Shown: positions 1-7,800 of the stretch, in pieces
How positions within the stretch are numbered: the first letter of the stretch is position 1
How the letters are laid out: each line of letters opens with the position of its first letter
From: Spirochaetaceae bacterium
Lineage (GTDB): Bacteria > Spirochaetota > Spirochaetia > UBA9216
Length of the DNA: 8,793 bases
NCBI GenBank assembly: GCA_028527945.1
Contig: JAQQAK010000010.1
Location: 1-8,793, forward strand
Direction of reading: 5' to 3'
Position numbers and translations under genes: made by a program
Notes under the pieces: generated by a model
The model's input: only the letters and a program-made list of their open reading frames with translations
Told to the model about the DNA's origin: nothing
Databases searched by the model: none

Positions 1-2
1 AA

Positions 3-2621
3 GACGCTGTTATTCCTGAGTTTGATGTTAAAAAACTGAAGTCTATTAGACTAAAAATGTCAGATTTGAAACTTTCCAAACGATTAGGACGAAGTGAAAG
101 TTCTGAAGCTGAAATTTATAAGAATCTTGTAGATGAAATAAATACCGTTAAAGAAAATATAGAAGTATTATGCGGAACACTTGAAAATCATGAAATGATA
201 AAAGGTTTGTTTGATCTTACTTCTGATTTTCAGGATGAAATATTTAAAAAGAAAAGAGCTTCAGGGCTTCTTGGATTTAATGATGTTTTGACTATTTCAG
301 TTGCTGGGTTAAAAAAGAATATCGACCTTAGAAATTACTATAAAAGCCTTTTTAAATACATAATGATAGATGAGTTTCAGGATAACAATCTTTTGCAGAA
401 AGAATTACTTTATCTTCTTGCTGAAAAAAGCGAGTCAGAGACCGCAGGTGTTCCATCAGTTTCTGAGCTTGATTCTGAGAAATTGTTTTTTGTTGGTGAT
501 GAAAAACAGTCTATCTACCGTTTTAGAGGCGCTGATGTAAGTGTTTTTAAAGAGCTTAGTAATGAAGTAAACTCTGCCGGAGGCGTGGCTCTTTCATTGA
601 AAAATAACTACCGAAGTGAGCCTGATCTTATAAAGTTTTTTAACAATGTTTTTGAAAATGTCATGAGAGAGGATGGAAAATCTTATCAGGCATCTTTTGA
701 GCCCTTGGAATACCGCGACGCTATTTTATCAGAAGGCTGCCGGATTCATCTTCTTTATAAACCCTATGAAGCTGTTTTGCCGGAAGGCGCTTTTTCTGCT
801 GATGAATCTGAGGCCTACGCAATTGCTGAATATATAAATGCTTCAGTTGGAGCTCTTGATGTTACAGAAGACAGAAAGGTGCGCAAAGCTGTTTTTTCAG
901 ACTTTTGTATTCTTCTAAGATCCGGTACACAGCAGAAAAATTATGAGCAGGTTTTTCGCGCAAGCGGAATCCCTTATACATCTCAGGGGGTAAGAAGTCT
1001 TTTTCAGGAAGCTGTTGTAAATGATATTTATAATTTTCTTCAAATCTGTCTTTATCCAATGGATAGGACAGCTTCGGCTGCTTATTTAAGATCTCCATTT
1101 ATTAACTTGTCTGATTTATCTGTAATTGAGCTTCTTGAATCTGAGAAAGCTATTTTTGCTGAAGGACAGGCTGAATGTTGTAAGACTGAACTTGATAAAG
1201 AACGTTACAAGGTGGCAAAAGAGCTCTTTGAAGAAATAAATTCCCGTATAGACAGAGAACCTCTTGCTGATCTTGTGAGGGACATCTGGTATAAGTCTGG
1301 TTACAGGTATTTAATTCTTCGAGACAGTTCTCTGCATGGTTATCTTGAGCATTACGATTACTTATACGAGCTTGCGGTTAAGCATGATGAAGAGGGCGGG
1401 ACTGCGGCAGCCTTTCTTGATTTGATTAGAGAGAATCTTGGAGATTATAAAAAAATAAATGATCTAAAACCTCTGGGATATTCTGTCGGTGGTGTTCAGA
1501 TAATGTCTATTCATCAGTCCAAAGGGCTGGAGTTTCCTGTTGTTATCGTCGCCAATATGGGGAATACCGGCCGAAACGATACTGGCAGTTCTGAGCCGTC
1601 TTATGTTTCAGAGAAGTACGGGTTATCGTTTAATCTTGCTTTGCTTGATGAAGATGATATTAAAAAAACAAATTACTTTTATACAGAAGGAAAGGCTGAG
1701 AATTCAGCAAGAGAAGAGGCTGAGCTTAGGCGGCTTTTATATGTTGCTATGACAAGGGCTGAAAATCATCTAATTTTGTCAGGCTGTCACGGTCGGCAAA
1801 ACCGAAAAACTCCTGGCTCGCTTTTAAATCTGACTTTGGGTTCTCTTGGCTGGTATGAGGGAGCTGATCCCTTGGAATGCGAACAGCTAGCGGATTATAT
1901 CGCGGAGATTCCTGACTATTTTTGGAAAGATACCGTAAGACACCAAAGTTCTTTTGCTGATATTGAGGCAGTCTCTGAGCTTTATAAAAACTCTGAACCA
2001 TATTGTCATAAGATTATAAAAAATGAGTTCTCGGCAACAGAGTTGAACGCTCATAAAAATGAGGAAATTCAGTCTGATGAAGCTGGAGAAACTCTTTCAG
2101 CGCTTTCTTCTGAGGTAGAGAAAGTTTTAACTGAAACTTCTTCAGAAACTGATTTTGGAACATTGTGCCATTTAGTAATTGAAAGATGTATAAAAAATCA
2201 TGGAATATCTTCAGAGTTTCTTGATGTTTTGAAGCTTGATCTGCGTCCAATTTTTAAAGTCTTTTCAGATTCTGATTGGCCCATTATTTTTAGTTCCGCG
2301 TCTAAACTTGCCACAGATTTTTTCAGTTCTACCTTATGGAAGCAAGCGTCTGAAGCGGAGAGTATTGAATCTGAACTTCCGTTTACAGCTACAGAGCTCG
2401 TGGATGGCAGAAAAGTTTATATTAATGGCATTATGGATTTAGTTTTGGAAACACCTGATAAGGTTCATATCATTGACTTTAAAACAGATAAAAAAATAGT
2501 TCCGGGAGAATATGATCTGCAAATGAATATCTATATTGAGGCAGCTGAAAATATTTATGAGAAGCCTGCTTCATGTTCTCTTTACTATTTACGAGGCGGT
2601 AGAGAAATTAAAGTATCTTAG
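3..2621 (+). CDS. RecB/AddA-type helicase-nuclease (UvrD-like helicase plus PD-(D/E)XK nuclease), 5' partial
   Basis: The frame is open at the left edge, so the true start lies outside the window; the first ATG in frame is at 57. Counting residues from that ATG, superfamily 1 helicase motifs run in order: motif II MIDEFQD (103-109), motif III GDEKQSIYRFRGAD (147-160), motif IV NNYRS (183-187), motif V SIHQSKGLEFP (484-494) and motif VI RRLLYVAMTRAE (558-569). A RecB-family nuclease follows: GTLCH (H705), SELPF (E773), GIMD (D794), IDFKTD (D807, K809) and Q822-x3-Y826. All expected nuclease residues are present, so it should be active. The Walker A motif and roughly the first 300 residues expected for the family are missing because of the window edge. 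Known family role: ATP-driven resection of double-strand breaks before RecA loading, in the cytoplasm, usually with an AddB or RecC/D partner that would have to lie upstream or elsewhere. AddA and RecB share this domain order; I cannot separate them without the N-terminus and partner gene. Confidence 0.93.
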   Translation, partial: DAVIPEFDVKKLKSIRLKMSDLKLSKRLGRSESSEAEIYKNLVDEINTVKENIEVLCGTLENHEMIKGLFDLTSDFQDEIFKKKRASGLLGFNDVLTISVAGLKKNIDLRNYYKSLFKYIMIDEFQDNNLLQKELLYLLAEKSESETAGVPSVSELDSEKLFFVGDEKQSIYRFRGADVSVFKELSNEVNSAGGVALSLKNNYRSEPDLIKFFNNVFENVMREDGKSYQASFEPLEYRDAILSEGCRIHLLYKPYEAVLPEGAFSADESEAYAIAEYINASVGALDVTEDRKVRKAVFSDFCILLRSGTQQKNYEQVFRASGIPYTSQGVRSLFQEAVVNDIYNFLQICLYPMDRTASAAYLRSPFINLSDLSVIELLESEKAIFAEGQAECCKTELDKERYKVAKELFEEINSRIDREPLADLVRDIWYKSGYRYLILRDSSLHGYLEHYDYLYELAVKHDEEGGTAAAFLDLIRENLGDYKKINDLKPLGYSVGGVQIMSIHQSKGLEFPVVIVANMGNTGRNDTGSSEPSYVSEKYGLSFNLALLDEDDIKKTNYFYTEGKAENSAREEAELRRLLYVAMTRAENHLILSGCHGRQNRKTPGSLLNLTLGSLGWYEGADPLECEQLADYIAEIPDYFWKDTVRHQSSFADIEAVSELYKNSEPYCHKIIKNEFSATELNAHKNEEIQSDEAGETLSALSSEVEKVLTETSSETDFGTLCHLVIERCIKNHGISSEFLDVLKLDLRPIFKVFSDSDWPIIFSSASKLATDFFSSTLWKQASEAESIESELPFTATELVDGRKVYINGIMDLVLETPDKVHIIDFKTDKKIVPGEYDLQMNIYIEAAENIYEKPASCSLYYLRGGREIKVS

Positions 2622-2668
2622 TATGTATGAAAAATAATTAAGCTGCGGCTCTACCATAACAATCTTTT

Positions 2669-2690
2669 GCATGATAGAATTGCCTCATGC
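2669..2690. repeat. perfect 6-bp inverted repeat flanking the -10 and start codon of moxR
   Basis: GCATGA (2669-2674) and TCATGC (2685-2690) are exact reverse complements separated by 10 bases. The pair brackets the candidate TAGAAT -10 element and its right arm includes the moxR ATG. The left arm would be outside a leaderless transcript, so if meaningful it would act as DNA, for example as an operator, not as RNA structure. At this length it may be chance. Confidence 0.3.
2672..2687 (+). promoter_or_regulatory. candidate extended -10 promoter for moxR, predicted leaderless start
   Basis: TGATAGAAT at 2672-2680 is TGn followed by TAGAAT, one mismatch from the sigma-70 consensus TATAAT with an extended -10 TG. 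If the final T (2680) is position -7, then +1 falls exactly on 2687, the A of the moxR ATG. No good -35 is seen at 16-18 bases spacing (best CTACCA at 2651-2656, 3 of 6 matches), which extended -10 promoters tolerate. There is also no Shine-Dalgarno sequence before this ATG, and the in-frame TAG at 2675-2677 excludes an upstream start. The absence of a ribosome binding site and the position of the -10 point together to a leaderless message. This is a prediction from consensus only. Confidence 0.45.
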
Positions 2691-3667
2691 CCGGACAGAT
2701 AGTTGAATTGGATCAGCAGTTTTTGAATGTAAATTTGTTAGCTGAAAAGCTTTGTGATGGTCTTGAAACAGTAATTAAAGGAAAGCATAATTTTGTTGAG
2801 CTTTTAATTACATCATTAATTTCAGGCGGACACGTCTTGATAGAAGACATGCCGGGGTTGGGAAAGACCACAGCGGCCAGAACTCTTGCCTCACTTATAG
2901 AGTCACCGGCAGATACTTTTAAAGGCTTTAGCAGAATACAATTTACACCGGATCTTCTTCCTTATGACATAACTGGTGTTGATGTGTTTCATCCTGAAAC
3001 AGGAGAGTTCCGTTTTGCGCCGGGGCCTGTTTTTGCGTCTGTAGTTCTTGCTGATGAAATAAACAGAACCACTCCAAAGGTTCAGTCAGCGCTGTTAGAG
3101 GTTATGGCTGAAAATCAGGTAACAGTGGGCGGAAATACTCATGAACTTGGAGATTTCTTTTTTGTAATAGCTACACAGAACCCTGTTGAAGTTGAAGGAA
3201 CATACACTCTTCCAATTGCTCAGTTGGATCGTTTTCTTATGAAGTTGTCTATAGGGTATCCTGATAAGGATTCTGAGTATGAAATTATAACTCAGGATCC
3301 AATGCATAAGATTGTCCCTGACATTGAAGCTGTTTGTACCACAGATGAACTTGTTAGTGCCCGTAATACGGCAGATAAGGTTCATTGTGATGAAAAGATT
3401 ATAAGGGCTGTTATTGACGCCGCTGCTTCGACAAGAGAACAAAAGGGAATTCAAACCGGAATATCTCCAAGAGGTTCTTTAATGCTGATTAAGGCGGCCA
3501 GAGTTTTTGCGCTTTTAAAAGGTCGTGATTATGTTATTGATCAGGATATAATTGATTTATCAGAGCCTGTTTTGGCTCATAGAATATTACAGGAAGGCCG
3601 CGCTGGCGGAAGTTCAGGAATTGTCAGGGAGGCCGTTATTGAAAGTCTTAAACGGATTTCTTACTAA
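2687..3667 (+). CDS. MoxR-family AAA+ ATPase
   Basis: The protein has 326 residues, the usual MoxR length. Walker A is PGLGKTT (56-62), Walker B is LADEINR (121-127), sensor 1 is ATQNP (162-166), the conserved QLDRF (179-183) carries a candidate arginine finger, and sensor 2 is SPRG (260-263) in the C-terminal lid. Every ATPase residue I can check is intact. No signal peptide or membrane segment is visible, so it should act in the cytoplasm. MoxR proteins are hexameric chaperone-like ATPases usually encoded beside vWA or DUF58 proteins, which they are thought to remodel or activate; here a DUF58 gene follows directly, overlapping by 29 bases. The ATG at 2687 is the first possible start, as TAG at 2675-2677 closes the frame upstream. 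No Shine-Dalgarno precedes it; see the leaderless promoter entry. It is probably the first gene of the operon, although read-through from the helicase gene 65 bases upstream is possible as no terminator is seen. Confidence 0.95.
   Translation: MPGQIVELDQQFLNVNLLAEKLCDGLETVIKGKHNFVELLITSLISGGHVLIEDMPGLGKTTAARTLASLIESPADTFKGFSRIQFTPDLLPYDITGVDVFHPETGEFRFAPGPVFASVVLADEINRTTPKVQSALLEVMAENQVTVGGNTHELGDFFFVIATQNPVEVEGTYTLPIAQLDRFLMKLSIGYPDKDSEYEIITQDPMHKIVPDIEAVCTTDELVSARNTADKVHCDEKIIRAVIDAAASTREQKGIQTGISPRGSLMLIKAARVFALLKGRDYVIDQDIIDLSEPVLAHRILQEGRAGGSSGIVREAVIESLKRISY
3626..3632 (+). promoter_or_regulatory. strong ribosome binding site that fixes the DUF58 start at TTG 3639
   Basis: AGGGAGG lies six bases (CCGTTA) before TTG at 3639, inside the last codons of moxR. 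It is the best Shine-Dalgarno match seen at any start in this window. The TTG opens the frame reading MKVLNGFLTKKGLAFF, not the frame containing the rest of DUF58, which is why it matters for the frameshift at 3680-3689. Confidence 0.75.
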
Positions 3668-4867
3668 AAAAGGTCTTGCTTTTTTTTTACCTCAATAATA
3701 TTACTGGTTATTGGTTATATTAGATCTGAGCTTGGTTCTTTTCTTTGGGGCTGCGGTTTTCTATTACTTTTATTGATATCGTTTCTTTTAACTTTTATTC
3801 AGTACCTTATTTTAAAACGACAGAAAACAAAGCTGCGTATGTATCTTCCTTCAGGTTCTGTAGAAGCCGGCACTACAGTTGAAATTCGAACAGAAGCACC
3901 ATCATTTTTTATTCTTCCGGCTATGTCAGTAAAAGAAGAGGTCAATTTTTTCTGGAAAAACAGAAAACTGCATGGCAAGGTTATTTGCCGATCTTATGAT
4001 AAATCCGAAACAATTCATCTTTTGGCAGGCTCTCGAGGTAATTACACAAATGCGAAGGCATTCTTTTCTATATCTGATCCTGCGGCCTTTTTTAGATTTA
4101 GAACCGGCCATACTGAAATTAGTACTCTTAAGGTTCGTAGTTGCCCGTTGTATTCTGAGCGCCTGCCTATAGTTTCTGGTTCTGGAGGAGATGCTCCGGG
4201 ACGTGTCAGGAGAATTAAACGAAGTGATGAGCTTTTAGAGGTTAGGCCCTATATTCCCGGAGATGATCTTGGGCGGATTAACTGGAAGAGTTATGCTCAT
4301 ACAGGAGATCTTCTGTTGAGGATAGGTGAACAGCTTCCTGACCCTCAGGATAGAATATTGATTATAGCTGATCTTTCAGGTGATGTTGAAAAGATTCTCG
4401 GTGCAGAAAAAAGCAGCTGTTATCTTGATTATGTTGTATCAGTTCTTGCAGGTATTTCACAGACTTTGTTTGATTCAGGAAAATCGGTTTCTGTTCTTAT
4501 TTCTAACGGACAAATAAAAGAAGCTGAGGCGCTTGATTATACTGCGGCACTGTGGTGGGAACCTTTCAGAGCCGCAGATAAGGTCGCTGAATTTGGAAAA
4601 TGCGGTGTTCTTGTTTTATCTTCACCATATTCTGATTCGGCGATTAATATTTGCAATACCGCTGTGAGATTTGGGCTTCCTGTCTCCGCGCTTGTTCCCG
4701 TTCCTGTTCCTGAGCAAAAAAAATATACCCCTAGTCTGCTAAAAAAGATTCTTTTTGTAAGTGATAATAAAAATCAAACTTTACCGGAGAGTTTAAGCTC
4801 AGATGCTGTTGAGTTTTGTCGCAAGTTGTCCACTTTAAAGGGGGTAAAAAGCGCTTATGTCATTTAA
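3639..4867 (+). CDS. DUF58 membrane protein (vWA-like), requiring a -1 frameshift at a T9 tract
   Basis: The recognisable DUF58 frame (3689-4864) has no ATG, GTG or TTG until TTG 3773, which has no ribosome binding site and would cut a membrane helix in half. A well-placed AGGGAGG and TTG at 3639 opens another frame (MKVLNGFLTKKGLAFF) that stops at TAA 3696-3698. One -1 shift in the T9 run at 3680-3688 joins the two into a 409-residue protein of normal DUF58 shape. In 409-residue numbering there are two N-terminal membrane helices (about 13-28 and 36-56), a beta-rich extracytoplasmic-type segment, the DUF58 signature VRPYIPGDDLGRINWK (202-217), then a vWA-like fold beginning IIADLSGD. The MIDAS motif is degenerate: DLSGD instead of DxSxS. 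DUF58 proteins are the usual partners of MoxR ATPases. The gene overlaps moxR by 29 bases and the next gene by 11. Family call is firm; whether the shift is programmed, phase-variable, a mutation or a sequencing error is not decidable here. Confidence 0.85.
3680..3689 (+). other. T9-A slippery tract; candidate -1 frameshift or slippage site
   Basis: Nine T residues (3680-3688) are followed by A. In the frame set by TTG 3639 the codons are GCT TTT TTT TTA, so 3683-3689 is the heptamer T TTT TTA in the correct X XXY YYZ phase, the same heptamer known from the HIV-1 gag-pol site. A -1 shift makes ACC (3689) the next codon, exactly the DUF58 frame; the zero frame stops three codons after the heptamer. 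An SD-like AAAAGG (3668-3673) lies nine bases upstream, and a weak hairpin sits just downstream. A run of this length also favours RNA polymerase slippage and replication slippage. Confidence 0.6.
3692..3714 (+). other. AU-rich stem-loop just after the slippery tract
   Basis: CAATAA (3693-3698) pairs with TTATTG (3708-3713); U-G wobbles at each end (3692-3714 and 3699-3707) extend it to eight pairs with a seven-base loop. It starts two to three bases after the slippery heptamer, somewhat closer than classic frameshift-stimulating structures, and contains only one G-C pair. It is noted because of its position; by itself it is weak. Confidence 0.25.
4837..4844 (+). promoter_or_regulatory. ribosome binding site of the transglutaminase-TPR gene
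   Basis: AAAGGGGG lies 12 bases before ATG 4857, inside the end of the DUF58 gene. The spacing is longer than optimal. With the 11-base gene overlap it suggests translational coupling to DUF58. Confidence 0.5.
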
Positions 4868-7800
4868 CCGTAGAAACATTGTCAGCCTTCTTGGCGCTGC
4901 GGCTCTTTTTTTGTTATTTATTCCTCTTCAATTATACTTGAAAGAGATTATCTCTCCATGGTTTTCTATTCCTGTTTTTATTTTTGCTGCAGCGGCCGGA
5001 GTTTTTTTTGAGAAATATGGTTTCAAACTGGTTCCGTCTCTTTTATTCATATTTTTGGTTGTATTAGCTGTCAGGCTTATTGTTGGCTCTCTTATGGCCG
5101 CCCTCTCTGGTTATACCGAAAAGGCTTTATTCGATTATATTTTTCTGAACTTTGATTCAGCTTTTTTTCCATTTTTACCTGTAACTATTTATGTTGCTTT
5201 TTTTACCTTTTACGAAAGACGAAAAGCTGGTTTTATGACTGTAGAGGTTATTGTTAATGCTGTACTTTTTGTTTTTATTTTGTGGTCTCAGGGAAAGTAT
5301 AATTTAACACTTTTTGAGCATCCGGGAGTTATAGTTTGTTACAGCATAGTTTTTATTCTTTTGGAAATTGCAATCATTCTTTTTTCATCAGGCTATGAAA
5401 AAGACGGTGGTAAAAAAATTATTGCGATTTCTGCCTTTTTTATTCCAGTCTTTATTTTATGTGCTCTTTTGTTTTTCAATTTTTATTCAAGTGGAGCTTC
5501 TCAAGATAAGGGCGGGCTTGTTAAGCCTACTTTATTCAGTTTTGATTTTTCTGATTATATAAAGCTTGAACCTGAAATTTCTATGGATCATGATTTAGTT
5601 CTTCTTATGAGAAATTATGGCTACCTTAATTCTGTTTATCTCAGGCGTTTTTATTTATCAGGGTATAAGCCTTCGCGTGGTTTTTATATTCAGAAGGGGC
5701 CAGGAGAAGAACCTCAAACTCTTAGTATTCCAGAACGCTCAATGACCATTGATTCTACAGAATCTTCTCAGAGAATAGATGTTAAACAGGATTATTTTAT
5801 TGTTAATTTTGATCCGTCTTCTTTGATTGCAATGAATTATCCTGTAAGCGTAACTCCTCTTACAAACTGGAATGACTCTTCATTCTTACGGAATTATAGT
5901 GTCGTTTCAAGGACAGTTGAACAGCCTTCATGGGAACTTCCGGAAGAACCCGTTTTGGAGATGGAGCCGAGACTCAAAAAATTCTATACAGAATATGGCA
6001 ATAATGAAAAGATTAAAGAACTGGCAGAAGAGATAACTGAAGGGCTTGAAAATCCTTACGATATTGCGACCGCCATTATGTTTTATCTTCAGGATAATTA
6101 TTATTACTCGTTAAAACCCGGGGTTGCCACAAACGGCGATCAGCTTGATTATTTTCTTTTTGACAGCAAGAAAGGTTATTGTTCATATTTCGCGTTTTCA
6201 ATGGCTTTAATGTGTAGAAGCCTTGGTATTCCTGCCAGAGTTGCTGCCGGATTTTTTATAGATCCGCGCAGCGGCGTTTTGAATGTGTATCCTGTAAGAG
6301 AAGATATGGCTCATGCCTGGGTTGAGATTCCATTTAAAGATTTTGGATGGGTTGAATTCGATCCTACATCAGAGCAGATTGCTCCGGGAGAGGAGCTTCA
6401 AATGGCGCCTCTTGATGGTAGTGAGTATTCGAATCTGATTGAAGAAATTTTTGCAAATAAATATGGTATTGAAAACAATGAGCCTGTAGATGATTCTTCA
6501 AATCCGGCGTCTGGTTTGTCCAGTGTTGTAAAAAAAATTGGAAGGTTTATCAAGCTTAATCCTGTTCTTTTTTCTTTTTGCATTTACTTTTTTGCACTTC
6601 TTGTATTTTATATTTCAGCCGCTATTAAACAGCGAATTGGATCTACTTCAAAAAGGGTAAAAGCCTGTTATAGAAATGCTTTGCGGCTTGTTACAGCATG
6701 TGGGATAAAAAAATCAAGATCTGAATCAATTCTTGAGCATGCCAAACGTTCTGCGGATAATGGTTTTTCAGATTTCTTACCAATAGCTGAACTATATCTT
6801 GAGACTGTGTTTTCAAATCATACTTCAAAAATTACTAAGGCAGATATCACTGCCGCAAATAAAAAGTTTTATAAATCTTTTCATCAGACTCCTTTTATAA
6901 AAAGAGCTTTGATTTTTCTTTTTCCCTTTTTGAGATTTAGAGCAAAAAATGCTGTTCTTATTTGTGTATTTCTTTTATCGCTAAGTTTTATGACCGCTCC
7001 GGCCTTATATGCTCAGTCTTCAACTTCTGGAACGGACAATGGGGCCAGCTATTATCTTGAAGAGGCTGAAAAAGAAAAGGCATTTGAAAATTATGAAGGC
7101 GCTCTTCAGATTTTGCAGGAAGGTATTGAAAAAAATCCTGAAAGCTGGGAACTTAAGTTCAGTGCTGGAGAGATTTATTCAGAAAAGGAATTATTTAATC
7201 TTGCTGTTCAGGAATATGAGGAAGCACTTGATATTTCACCAGATAATATTGAAGTTTTATATAGCAAGTCAAAGGCTGAAGGGCGTCTTAATCTGGATAA
7301 TCAGTCTATTTCTTCACTTGAAAAAATTATAAGTATTGATCCTGAAGATTTTGATGCCATTGCTGATCTTGGCTGGATGTATTTTAAAACATTCAGGCTT
7401 AAGGAAGCTGAAAAACTTCTTGTCGGTGCAATAGAGCATTACAATGATTCTCCTATTCTTTATATGACGCTTGGTACAATTTATTCAGGAATGTATAATT
7501 ATGAAAAATCTTCATTTTATTATCTAAAATCAATCGAACTTGCTCATGATCTTGGTTGGGGCTATCTTGTTTCCGTTTCCAGTTATAATTTATCTCTACT
7601 GGAATATTCTTTTTATAATTATGAAAAATCATTTGAATATACAAATAAATCTATAGAAGCAGAAGAGAGAGCTCCCGGTTTCATTTCAAGAGCTGAAATC
7701 TATCAGGCCAAACTTGATTTCTCAAGCGCGTTGGCAAATTATCAAAGGGCATTTGTTTTAGATTCTACGCCTCTTGCGTTAATGGGGCTTGCAGATCTTT

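Noticed and set aside
2622..2686. Terminator or small RNA in the gap after the helicase gene
   Set aside because: Only a trivial 3-bp stem (AGC-TGCG-GCT at 2641-2650) is present, without a T tract; nothing beyond the promoter candidate is supported.
3095..3454. 119-codon reverse-strand open frame inside moxR
   Set aside because: It is wholly antisense to a strongly conserved ATPase region, its translation has no recognisable domain, and its openness is explained by codon use on the + strand.
3666..3688. Intrinsic terminator after moxR (AAAAAAG / CTTTTTT with T tract)
   Set aside because: The 7-bp stem is almost all A-U with a single G-C pair, and it lies inside the coding start of the next operon gene, so efficient termination is unlikely; weak attenuation cannot be excluded.
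3773..4867. DUF58 gene starting at TTG 3773 (364 residues)
   Set aside because: No ribosome binding site precedes 3773, and this start removes the first membrane helix and cuts the second in half, although the upstream codons 3689-3772 encode exactly those helices.
7009..7332. 107-codon frame overlapping the TPR region on the + strand
   Set aside because: It lies fully inside the large fusion gene in another frame, has no ribosome binding site and shows no recognisable protein features.
7494..7630. 17-bp direct repeats as a mobile element or CRISPR-like array
   Set aside because: There are just two copies, in frame and 40 codons apart at matching TPR positions, so protein repeat structure explains them.
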